A stretch of DNA of 64,000 bases from positions 930,001 to 994,000 of the forward strand of contig JAVHNS010000015.1 in the NCBI GenBank assembly GCA_036872755.1, in the 5' to 3' direction. The translations under genes and the position numbers were made by a program. A model generated the notes under the pieces. The model did not search any database and had not been told where the DNA came from. It was given only the letters and a program-made list of their open reading frames with translations. Shown here in pieces: positions 55,382 to 64,000 of the stretch. Position 1 is the first letter of the stretch. Every line of letters begins with the position of its first letter. This DNA comes from Orbilia blumenaviensis (taxonomy: Eukaryota; Ascomycota; Orbiliomycetes; Orbiliales; Orbiliaceae).

Positions 55382-57542
55382 ATGCCAACATACTCATTCC
55401 TATCTTCTTCAAAACCCTCATCCCGCAGCTCCTCACCAGCGTCTTCAGACAGAAGCGATCTTGAGGATATCGAAGACTTCCTAAATAACCTCCTAGGTCG
55501 TGGCACAGCAGCGAAAAGACCGGCGGTAGTCCGTTCGAAGAGGGGAGCAAAGAAAGGAAAAGATGCTCTGACCGCTGCACGGCGGGGGTATGAAGAGGCT
55601 GTGACAGATGTTACCCGAATTCTTGCAGAGACTAGGGAGCTTTTGGAGAAGATCAAGAGGGATGATGGCATAATGCCGGACCTACAGTGGACTGCGTGGG
55701 AGGAGGCGAGGGAGGCTAGGGAGAGGCGGAGGGAGGAGGATTTGAAGGTTATAGTGGAGGTGAATGAGCTGCTAGAGGGGATTTGGATGGAGGGAAGTGA
55801 GTTTCGTAAGGGGTTGTGGATGGAGAGGGTGGAGTTGGAGAGGAAGTTGAGGGCTTTGAGGGAGCAGGAGGAGAGGAGGAGGAGGGAGAGGAGGGAGGTG
55901 GAGGGTGATATGCTGGAGATGATGCTTTTGGGTAAGGATTGGATGAAGTCGAGGCGGAAGGTTGGGAGTGGCGTTGGTGGAGATGGTGAGGTGGTGTTGG
56001 CGAACGTTCGCCTTCCCACTGACCCTCTTCACCGACGTTCACCAACCATCGCGCCAGCTTCAAAGCCACCTCCCCCAAAATACGATTCTTCAAAGGTAGC
56101 AACTACGGCTCCAACCACTAATCCCGTCGCAATCAGTGGTCTCATAACCCCCTACCAAGAACACACCATCCCACCTACCAACCAACCCCCGCGCACCAAA
56201 TTCCAAAAAATGGCAGCACGACCACGCCGTACCCCCCCACCTCCAAAAAGATACTCAACAATCCACCTCTCCAACACCGCAGACACCTGTCTAGTAGTAA
56301 CCACCCCATCAAGCCCCACAGGCCGCCACAGCGGCCCCGGCGGCCTCGAAACCCACATCTGGGTCTCCCGCCATTCGATCCTACAAACCTCAGCCGTCTT
56401 ATCAGGGTATTACAACTCCTCCAGCAATTCTACAGTAACAGTTATGCCGGACGGTAAAGCTTGTCGCTTCGTTTACTTCACGTGGCAGCATGTGGATGCG
56501 CTGGTGTTGGTGCTAAAAGCTATGAATTATTGTTCGGATGCTTTCCCGCCCGTTGATCAGGTCGGGTTTCAGGTGTTGGTTGGGCTGGCGGCTACGCTGG
56601 AGTTTTTTGAGTTTGGGGAGGTGGTGGGGTGGTATAGGCCATACCTCGGGTATTGACTAAGCAGGAGGGAAGATATGATGCGGGGGGGTGTTGAGGGCGG
56701 GTGGTTGGTGGTTGGGCAGGTTTTCGGGGAGAGGGAGGGGTATGCGAAGTTGGTGGCGAGGATTGTGGTGGAGTTTGAGGGGTGGGAAGGGGGTAGGGAG
56801 GGGGTGATTGTGAAGAGGGGGGTGGACGGGAAGAAGGTGGTTTTGGGGGGGTGGGTGCAACCAGACGTATTAAGTAAGTCTTCTCAATGCTACCGTTTCT
56901 TCTGCGTATCTAATCATTTACTTATATTTGGTGTATATACTAACGGATGATTCTTGGGGGTTTACAGCGCATATGAGGTCGGAGCAGGCCAGGTTAAAAC
57001 GGGAGATAACTGCGCGCATGGGCGCGTGGTACTCCCACCTGCGTCACCTCCAGATCAAGAAAAAAGCAATTTGCACCTGCTCATCGGAAGAGGACTGCGT
57101 AGAAGTGGCGGACGAGTTGGCGGACGAGCTGAGGAAGGAGGGGTTGGTGAGAGGAGGGTACAAAGGCAGCATCCTTGGGATGCGCCTGTTATTACAACGG
57201 CGGGTGGAGGAGAAGCTGGGAGGTGGGTGGTGGACCGGAGCAGCTGGGCGTGGAACATGCAGGGTCCGCGACAGCATGATCAAGCTTGTCAGGGAGGTGG
57301 ATGAGGTGTTGGAGGGCGTGAGGGGGATCACTTTTGCAGGGAAAGGGGAGGAGGGGAGGGTGGAGGTGTTCGGGGTCAGGGAGCTGTGCGGGAGGGACTT
57401 GGTCCTTCCACTCACCATAAGGCAGCTCGGGACCGGGGCGTTCTTTGTGGCGTTAGTTGTTCTGATGGTGGAGGTGGTGCTTTGGGGTGGGGTCAAGATG
57501 CTACTGCGGGGGGCAGCGTGGGCGGATAACGCCCTTCGTTAA
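55382..57542 (+). CDS. Coiled-coil/BTB-like protein with in-frame UGA-CUA before a membrane-tail extension
   Basis: Exon 1 is 55382-56873 and exon 2 is 56968-57542. The 94-nt intron has donor GTAAGT, branch TACTAAC and acceptor TTACAG. The first stop, TGA at 56654-56656, gives a 424-residue protein: Ser-rich start, long Glu/Arg coiled coil (about 80-200), Pro-rich linker, then a divergent BTB-like region (THIWVSRHSILQTSAVLSGY to LVGLAATLEFFEF). The same frame continues after TGA CTA for 263 more residues, through the spliced exon, to a second stop. The extension aligns with the paralogue at 60.2-62.6 kb, where the two parts are one uninterrupted frame: GEREGYAKLVARIVVEF against GIEEGYSQLWANMVAT, and SEQARLKREITARMGAWYSH against TDRARLLTTIRNHWACFRSR. 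It ends with a hydrophobic segment (GAFFVALVVLMVEVVLWGG). Readthrough, a 33-nt intron (GTATAG...GCAG) or a nonsense mutation could each explain it. Confidence 0.75.
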
Positions 57543-57990
57543 TATTTTTCTTTTCTTCTTCGTTTCGTTCTTATCTTTTTCTTATACAGTATTAGAATTT
57601 AATTTTATAATGCGCAGCTTGGTAAATATTCCCGTTAAGTAAAGTCTACGACCGAGTCAAGAGTGAACGATACGTCAAAGTGGAGAGAGATAAGATGTGG
57701 TTGAGGTTAAAAAGACGTAGTATTAAAAACGCCTATCGTGATAGTAATATTAATAGAGAAAAAAACGCCGTCCATCCCGCATAGAAGTGTAAGAACGCCT
57801 CCATCCCGCATAACAGAGATAGCAGGAAAACGCAGGAAAAGAGACCTCCATAATAACACCCCTAATAACAAGCCGTAAAAAAAAAAGCGAAACAGCACTA
57901 ACAAATGCGGAGACAACCAGCACAAACCATCATGGGCCCTAAAGCATCCCAAGAAGAGATGCAAGAGAAGCGCCGTCAGAAGTTTGCTAC
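57543..57990. other. Convergent 3' flanks, nothing recognised
   Basis: Spacer between the 3' ends of the BTB-like gene (plus) and the small Cys protein gene (minus). No gene seen. Confidence 0.5.
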
Positions 57991-58435
57991 TTACTCCAAC
58001 CCTTTGCTTCCAGAGGAACGGTTGTTCTTGCCATTAGGCTTCCCATTCTGAACACCGCAGTCGCAGATCCCATGTGCGGGATTAACTGGACGACCGCAGG
58101 CCATGCAGACGGAACGGTGGCCCTATATATCAAAACAGACAATTGTTAGAGCATACTGGTGACTGATCATGATGATTGTTGGTAAGTGGGAATAAAGTGA
58201 GAAGACATACGTAGATAGGACGGCGGAGGTTCGTGTGAACACCGCAAGTTGGGTGGCCGTGGGCCTGGTCGACGGACTCGTCCATGTGACCGTGATCAGT
58301 GGTATCGGTATTCTTGGCCTCGTGCATTTGACGTGGGTGGGCTTGGTTGACGGACTCGTTCGTGTGGCCCTGACCAGCGGTATTGGTATCCTTGGACCCG
58401 TGCATCTCGACGGCGGGATTATTGTTGAACTTCAT
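57991..58435 (-). CDS. Small His/Cys protein with zinc-ribbon-like end, 118 aa, two exons
   Basis: Exon 1 is 58435-58211 and exon 2 is 58122-57991. The 88-nt intron has donor GTATGT and acceptor ATATAG, in phase 0. The start MKFNNNPAVEMHG is assumed. Alternatively a start at 58604 (MP before GTAAGT) splices at GAAG|TTCAAC into the same frame. The N-terminal part has two similar blocks, GHTNESVNQAHPRQMHEAKN and GHMDESVDQAHGHP. The end has TCGVHTN, then after the splice VCMACGRPVN and ICDCGVQNG, a Cys set like a small zinc ribbon (C-x2-C, C-x-C). It ends in a basic Asn/Lys/Ser tail. No family is assigned. Confidence 0.6.
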
Positions 58436-58604
58436 ACCCACATAATTCCAAAATTAGTCAGTGCACAAGAAATACAATACATAGTAATCCTGGTGGTCCC
58501 CACCTTCTTCAGCATCAGTAGCAACTACCACCCAGAGAGAGACAGTGTTAAACCCGTGTAGAAGGGGCAGGTTAGAAGGGTTAAAGGGGGGGACTTACAG
58601 GCAT

Positions 58605-60215
58605 AATGAAGTTTTGGATAGTTTGAAGCGGTTCGGAGTGGTAGCTAGGACGTTGGGGCTGAAGACGCGTTCCACGAAACCGGCCGTTAGCTACTAACTC
58701 GTACCAGCTAGTCCCCGTTGACACCGTTGGAGGCCACCGGATAACACCGACAGAACATCGGAAAGATGGTATCTGATACATACCTGATGAGGCTTTTTGG
58801 ATTTCCGATGGGTACAGAGCTCAATTGATGGGGATTTTGATTATCGAACAGGATAGTTTGAATGTGGGTGGTGAGAAGAAAAGAGGAAAGACTGCAAGAA
58901 AGGAGAGCGTTGTTTGGCCTTTTATATTTCCCATTTTATAGCTATAACAGAGTAGCTCTTTTGAAGCTTTAATATCTTCTTTAATTCATTACAGAAATGT
59001 GTAGAGCTACAACTATTTGCCAGCGGCGAAGCAGGAGTTTTACAACTATCTAACTTTTATATCAAGGGGTGGAATGCTTCGGGAGTTCTGCTGGAGACAA
59101 GTAGACGTTCCCTAGACGGGAGGGTTTGATGCCTTATAGGCTGCCCGGCCGTCAACACTGAATACCTTTTACAGATACCCCAGGTCATGATGTATGCGAT
59201 TCTATATGCCGGACAGTATACCGTCCGGGTACCTGTTCGGTTGACCGATGCAGAATTGATAATACAGTATCATGGAAACTGAGTATCACTCTGGAAACGA
59301 TTACTCCTATATTAATATTACCTACCCGAGGCTGATGTGAGAGAGTAGGCCTAGAGATAGCGCATATGACCCATCTTTACCTCCGCCATATGTACTGTAC
59401 CTTGATACCCCTCACAGCCGACGATTAATTGTTAAACATATATAAATACAGTCGATTGAAAAAGGCTACGTCTGAGTTAATGATTAGTGAGAATTTTATA
59501 CCAACGAGGGCATGCGTGTTAATACCTCCGAGGTATACATACCCCTGATATCGGTATTCCGTTCGCGATAAAATGGCCTTTCGCAGACACCGGCGGAATA
59601 TTTAGTAGTGCAGATTAGAATATACTTCAAGATCTCAGCCTTCGAGCTGCCCGCCAATTTAACAAAATATCTATTTATAAACTTGGCCTATTCAAGGTGG
59701 CGGTTATAAGGAATAGACCTCAGTTTTGGTGGTCAAATAGATGTGCTAAGTGGTATAAACGTACACAGTATCATACGTACTAGCAGTGATTTCGTAATAC
59801 CCGACGTAGACATATACGCTCTGCAATGGCATGGATGCCTACGCATGCACTATTCAGTGATACGGCTCCTAGCTACACCCGTAGGATATATTGGTAGGGC
59901 GGTTGGACTACAGGCCTAAATGGATCGGACTGCCCCTCTTTATAATTAGGACCAATGCACAGTGATGTAAAGAAAGAGGTCCGAAAACTAAATTAGCTAA
60001 ATAATAAAATAATGCATAAATAAGTAAATAAATAGATAAAGAAAAGATAAATGCATATGTACAGAAGAGAATGTTTTGTATTGGCGGCAATTCTGTGTGG
60101 GAGCGCAACCGCCAATACAAAACTACAAGGACCGCGCAGTATATACAGACAGAAAGAAGAAATATGTACAAAGAAAAGACAAAACAAAAAAAACAACCAA
60201 GACTCTACTCCCCGA
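58605..60215. other. Intergenic region, nothing recognised
   Basis: Holds the 5' region of the small Cys protein gene (with GTATGT near 58785 hinting at a 5' UTR intron) and the 3' flank of the BTB paralogue. No other gene seen. Confidence 0.4.
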
Positions 60216-62552
60216 TCAGTCGTGTAGGCCGTAGCCCACACGACCGACCGGCCCCCGCCTCTCCTCCTCCTCCTCCTCCGCCGTGTGTACGTTAAAAAGT
60301 ACCGGCGGAAGGGGCACCACCCCGTACCCCCTCTCCCCCGGCAGCCTCCCCCACCTGTCCCTCCCCTCCCTCCTCCATCTCCTCGCCCTCTCCTCCCTAA
60401 ACTTCCCCACCGCCGCCTCTCTCCTCGCCAGGTGTAATAAATTCTCCGGCACTGCCTCTAGAGGCGTGTACCGGGTCCAGTCCAAGCCATTTCTTGCCAC
60501 CGTCCCCTTGAGACAGCTGGCGGCATTGTCTGTCCCAGTACCAGTGCCGTTGGAGGAAGTAGGAGGAGGGACCCACTTAAACGCCTTCGCCGTCCTCTCC
60601 AACTCCCTCTCCTCCGCCTCCTCCTTCTCCCTCATCCTCCTCTCCCTTTCCCTCGAGAAAACCACTACCTTTGTAAGGTAGTATACCCCCCACAGAAGCA
60701 ATGGTGTGACCCGCGAATCTACCGATGTAGACTCGCCGGCCACATACAACATTGCTTCTGTGTACGCGCAGAAGACCAGGAATGCGACCAACGACCACGA
60801 CAGCCTCACTCGGCTGAAGATGGTGTTGTATGGGGTGGCTGGGGCGATTCGGATGGCGGGAGGGGGATGGTTACGCCAGTATACCAACTCCCCGGATTGG
60901 TATACGTACATAGTTTGGTGGTGCAGTGGCGAGAGATCGTCGAGTTCCGGGGGGGTTCGTAACTCCCCCCCTTCCCCTTGCCCTCGCGGTGTTTGGCCGG
61001 TGATGTGTTGAGGGGAGAGATACTCCTCCCTCGGGATCCAGATACGGTTGCCAGCCGTATCTCTCCCCTCAACGACATCGAAACACCCCTCCACCTCCGC
61101 CTTTATCCTCCCCACGTCTGCCATGACATTGGGGTTTAACCCCCGTCCGGAAACCGCCGCCATCTGCTGGTGTACAGCTGACACATTGTCAGCGTACGCG
61201 AGAATGTGATCTCGCAGGTCCATCGCCGACCCGTCGTATGGCTTCGTTGCGGATAAGATATCCGCGAACGAACCGGCTTGTTGGCCTGGTAGATGGTATC
61301 TGGACCTGAAGCACGCCCAGTGGTTGCGGATGGTGGTTAGTAGCCTTGCCCGGTCTGTGATCAGCTCGGTTTTGAGCGTGGCGGATAGCGCGTCGGTCCA
61401 GTAGTAATTCCCGTATTTTTCAATACTGGGAATAGTACTGCTTGAATTCCGACGGCTGCTGTTGGGGTTGGTATACCGATCTACGGCTATACTCCCCTCC
61501 GTGAACCTCCACGTTGTGGCTACCATGTTGGCCCACAGCTGGCTGTAACCTTCCTCGATACCGAAGGTGTGGGCGATGAACACCCATTTTCCGAGGTTGG
61601 GGGTTTTATCCGCGGGGATCTTAAACCCCTCCGCGTGTCTGGATAATGTATGGCATAACCGGGATTTTATGATGTTGATCCCCTCGGTTTCATCCATTTC
61701 TAGGATGTGAAGGGTTTTGGCTAGGTTGTAGACTGTTTCGAATGGTAGGTCTAGATCACACCATGCTATGGGATAGCGATGGTGGAGGATTGTTAAGATG
61801 AGCCATAATGATGTTAAGTCTACTTTTGGAAGCTGGAGGAGGAAGAACGGGAAGATCCGGCTGCCGGCGTTATCTGGGAGGGTTATCTCCTGTCCATCTT
61901 GAAAAACGGGATTATGTGATGCTTGCCCTCGCATCGCGGGGATGTAGTGTAGTACTGTTCGAGAGCAGACTAGGAATCTGGCTAGTAATGCGGTAGTACC
62001 CTGCGGTGGGGCGGTTGTGGTGGAAGACTGGGAGATTAGTAACAGTAGGTCGGTGGAATTGTGATGACGGGGGATTACGATCGTGCCCAGGTCTGAAGCG
62101 AAAGCTGCGCTTGAGGGAATGGTGTATCTGATGTTACTGGTGTCATAAGGTCGTAATGGACGCGGATGACGGTGGGGGAATTCGAGTGGTGCAGGTTCTG
62201 GGTCTTGGTAGCCTGCGCTGAAGGGGGTTTTGAGATTGTGGTGCGAGGGGGATAGGTGGAGCCAGTGTCTGGGGGGGAAGGGGGTGTTTGGAGAGATCTT
62301 TTGGGTGGGGAGAGTGCCGTCCCAGGGGATGAAGTGGTTTGAGAGGTTTAGGCGGGATTTGGGGGGTATGGGGTGGAGTCTTTTGCGGTCGCGGGAGGGG
62401 TGGGCGGATTCGTAGATGGATTCGCGGGTGGTGGCTGGTGGGTATGCGAGCTCGGTGTAGTTCCCGGGGGGCGGTAGAGAGATGTGTGCTTCTGGCGCGG
62501 GGAGGTTGAGGAGGGAGGATGCGATATCCATTATGGTGGTAAAGAGAGACAT
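60216..62552 (-). CDS. BTB-like membrane-tail protein, about 778 aa (paralogue of the 55.4 kb gene)
   Basis: Single exon. I take the start at MSLFTTIMDIASSLLNLPAP (62552), where ordinary coding composition begins. The frame stays open upstream to 63041 (941 residues), but that part lies in a degenerate repeat. A Pro-rich N-terminal part leads to a BTB-like domain (FLVCSRTVLHYIPAMRG, then LTSLWLILTILHHRYPIAWC and LPFETVYNLAKTLHILEMDE, typical of fungal BTB proteins), then a helical region (IEEGYSQLWANMVATTWRF, TDRARLLTTIRNHWACFRSR). Two hydrophobic spans lie about 200 and 160 residues from the end (SLVAFLVFCAYTEAMLYVAG and TPLLLWGVYYLTKVVVF), followed by a charged Arg/Glu tail. It faces the 55.4 kb paralogue in convergent orientation. 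The role is unknown. Confidence 0.75.
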   Translation of the reverse strand: MSLFTTIMDIASSLLNLPAPEAHISLPPPGNYTELAYPPATTRESIYESAHPSRDRKRLHPIPPKSRLNLSNHFIPWDGTLPTQKISPNTPFPPRHWLHLSPSHHNLKTPFSAGYQDPEPAPLEFPHRHPRPLRPYDTSNIRYTIPSSAAFASDLGTIVIPRHHNSTDLLLLISQSSTTTAPPQGTTALLARFLVCSRTVLHYIPAMRGQASHNPVFQDGQEITLPDNAGSRIFPFFLLQLPKVDLTSLWLILTILHHRYPIAWCDLDLPFETVYNLAKTLHILEMDETEGINIIKSRLCHTLSRHAEGFKIPADKTPNLGKWVFIAHTFGIEEGYSQLWANMVATTWRFTEGSIAVDRYTNPNSSRRNSSSTIPSIEKYGNYYWTDALSATLKTELITDRARLLTTIRNHWACFRSRYHLPGQQAGSFADILSATKPYDGSAMDLRDHILAYADNVSAVHQQMAAVSGRGLNPNVMADVGRIKAEVEGCFDVVEGRDTAGNRIWIPREEYLSPQHITGQTPRGQGEGGELRTPPELDDLSPLHHQTMYVYQSGELVYWRNHPPPAIRIAPATPYNTIFSRVRLSWSLVAFLVFCAYTEAMLYVAGESTSVDSRVTPLLLWGVYYLTKVVVFSRERERRMREKEEAEERELERTAKAFKWVPPPTSSNGTGTGTDNAASCLKGTVARNGLDWTRYTPLEAVPENLLHLARREAAVGKFREERARRWRREGRDRWGRLPGERGYGVVPLPPVLFNVHTAEEEEEERRGPVGRVGYGLHD

Positions 62553-62554
62553 CT

Positions 62555-63320
62555 TGGAGCTTGGACGGTAGTCGTCGAGATGAAGCTTGGAAGATTGTCG
62601 TGAGAAAAAAGGTCGCAGGAATAAAGCTTGGACGGCAGTCGTCGGAAAAAGAAGCTTTAGGGCACAAAGCTGAAGCTTGGACAAGAGATCGTGAGACGGA
62701 GGTCTTGGACGGTAGTCGTCTAAGGGTAGTCCTGAGACTGACTGAAGGAAGGTCGCGAAAATAAAAGCTTGGACGGTAATCGTCGATAAAAAGCTTGAAA
62801 AAACACCGTCGAAGATGAAAATCCCGGACAGTAGTCGTCGAACAGAAATCTTTCCGATAACCCGCGAAAAGATGAAAGAAGGCTTAGACAGCAATTGTCG
62901 CGATGAAGCGCAGACGGTGGTCGTTAGAGACTGAAGACAGTCACGAAGAGTAAGAAGCTTAGACGGTAGTCGTCGAAACGAAGCTTTGGGCACAAATCGT
63001 GAGCTTGGACTGATACACAGTATCTTTCTGGAGACGCGCAATTCGATGGATGAATAATATCGAAGGGAACTAGATGTATGCCATGGTGGTTAATTAGTTC
63101 GGTGTCAGGACGCGTCTGCACGCACTGGGTATCGTGATAGTCGGGGCATACCTCTCAGCGATGGCTGTAAAACTGACGCGTGCGGAACAAATTTAGACAG
63201 AATGTCTGGCTCGAAGGAAGAGAAGAAGAATCGATAGATAAAATCGATGAGATAGACGTCAACGTCGTGAAGAGAAAAGGCTTTGTCTTGCTGAAGACTG
63301 ATGAAAGTAAACTGAAGGAG
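62555..63320. repeat. Degenerate tandem repeat around the BTB paralogue start
   Basis: Loosely repeated blocks containing AAGCTTGGACGGTAGTCGTC, or close variants, occur at irregular spacing of roughly 60 bp (for example near 62562, 62625, 62705, 62767, 62826 and 62958). Read on the minus strand they give LDDYRP- and SKL-type peptides. Weaker similarity continues past 63200. Unit boundaries are not sharp. Confidence 0.7.
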
Positions 63321-64000
63321 GCCGTGAAAGTTCGGAAGAAAGAAGAAATAATAATTGCTTGCTATAAAGGAGTGTGTAGAAGAGAAGAAAGTAATAAAAT
63401 ACTTTTTTTCGAAAGGGAGGAAGTTTTGTGGGCTACGATATTCAAAAATTTACGTTGCTGGAATCACACACAGCGAGTTTATGTGAATGGCACTGAGACA
63501 ACACAATGTGTTGTGGGCTTTCATAATCCAACGTTATACATTTCCCAATTCAGTTGGTTACCGTATCCGGAAGGTGCGTCCCCTCCAGCCAGCCAACCGC
63601 GGCTTAAACACCTTACGTCACGGAGGTCTTCACCGGCTTAATTTCGAATTCACGATTGATTCTGCTACTATTTCGCGGCGTGCTTATGTCTTACCACACG
63701 CACTGTTCTACAAGGTATACAGCGATAAGCATATAATGTAGCACGAAGAGCTTAGGATCAGGGTAATAGTGTCCCATTCCGGCTGATATCATCGGTATAG
63801 TTACATTGTAGCAGATGCATTAAGGGTGCGTACGTGCATGCTGTGCCACCATCGTTTAAAACCAAAAAAAAAAAAAAACATCCATGCTTGTGATCCCGAA
63901 CCCGGGCCACGATCGAGCTTGCTAGGGACTTAACCGGCGATAATCGATCAAAGTTTGTTTCACTCCTGCATTATTAATTTTTTTTGCGGGGTAACCGTGA
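63321..64000. other. Right-edge region, nothing firm
   Basis: An open frame at 63180-63641 (plus, 153 codons) has no recognisable domain, and its left part overlaps the repeat. A poly-A run of about 15 near 63864 precedes GATCCCGAACCCGGGCC, which I could not fold into a tRNA. Confidence 0.3.

Noticed and set aside
63180..63641. 153-codon plus-strand frame
   Set aside because: Overlaps the degenerate repeat, no domain, no splice logic or promoter.
63870..63960. Possible tRNA near GAACCCGGGCC
   Set aside because: The T-loop is not canonical and no cloverleaf forms.
1..64000. CRISPR array, bacterial operons or plasmid origin
   Set aside because: No regularly spaced repeats of that kind; gene structure is eukaryotic with introns throughout.

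Overview
The window looks like chromosomal DNA of a filamentous ascomycete (Pezizomycotina). Genes are split by short introns of about 60-170 nt. These have GTRNGT-like donors, CTAAC/CTGAC/CTAAT branch sites and AG acceptors. The gene content is fungal: a Clr5-ankyrin protein, BTB proteins, a dynamin-like GTPase, a secreted subtilase homologue and a GPI-type small cysteine-rich secreted protein. 5S rRNA genes are dispersed rather than in an rDNA array. Base composition is fairly AT-rich, with long gene-poor stretches. A nematode-trapping relative (Orbiliomycetes) is possible, but that is only inference from gene style.

Layout. 1-6490 (minus): the 5' five exons of a giant membrane protein gene that runs off the left edge (>2063 aa). 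7.6-13.5 kb: an acidic low-complexity protein, a BTB protein and a five-exon secreted subtilisin-like protein whose three catalytic residues all appear to be replaced. 15-18.2 kb: an intron-containing tRNA-Trp, small tandem repeats, a tRNA-like remnant inside an inverted repeat, and a 618-bp foldback element with 7-bp target duplications. 19-20 kb: three 5S rRNA genes, with a fourth at 34.9 kb. 20.4-27 kb: an intact dynamin-like GTPase gene followed by a decayed paralogue. 30.8-34.7 kb: a Clr5-ankyrin gene with a GC-AG intron. 36-42 kb: a Gln/Asn/Pro-rich secreted protein and a protein with a short cysteine/histidine N-terminal motif plus an Asn-rich tail. 42-50 kb is gene-poor, with copies of a short dispersed repeat. 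50-58.6 kb: a GPI-type secreted Cys-rich protein, three small Cys-rich (putatively zinc-binding) proteins and a BTB/coiled-coil gene with an in-frame UGA-CUA. 60.2-63 kb: a paralogue of that BTB gene, adjoining a degenerate repeat tract.

Most notable: (i) the apparently triple-dead but structurally intact pseudo-subtilase; (ii) an in-frame UGA followed by CUA, the known readthrough context, separating a BTB protein from a conserved C-terminal membrane extension; (iii) three genes beginning MC-x8-C-x-H with matching intron position; (iv) two 5S rRNA sequence classes. All gene models are read by eye from splice consensus and reading frame. None has transcript support here.
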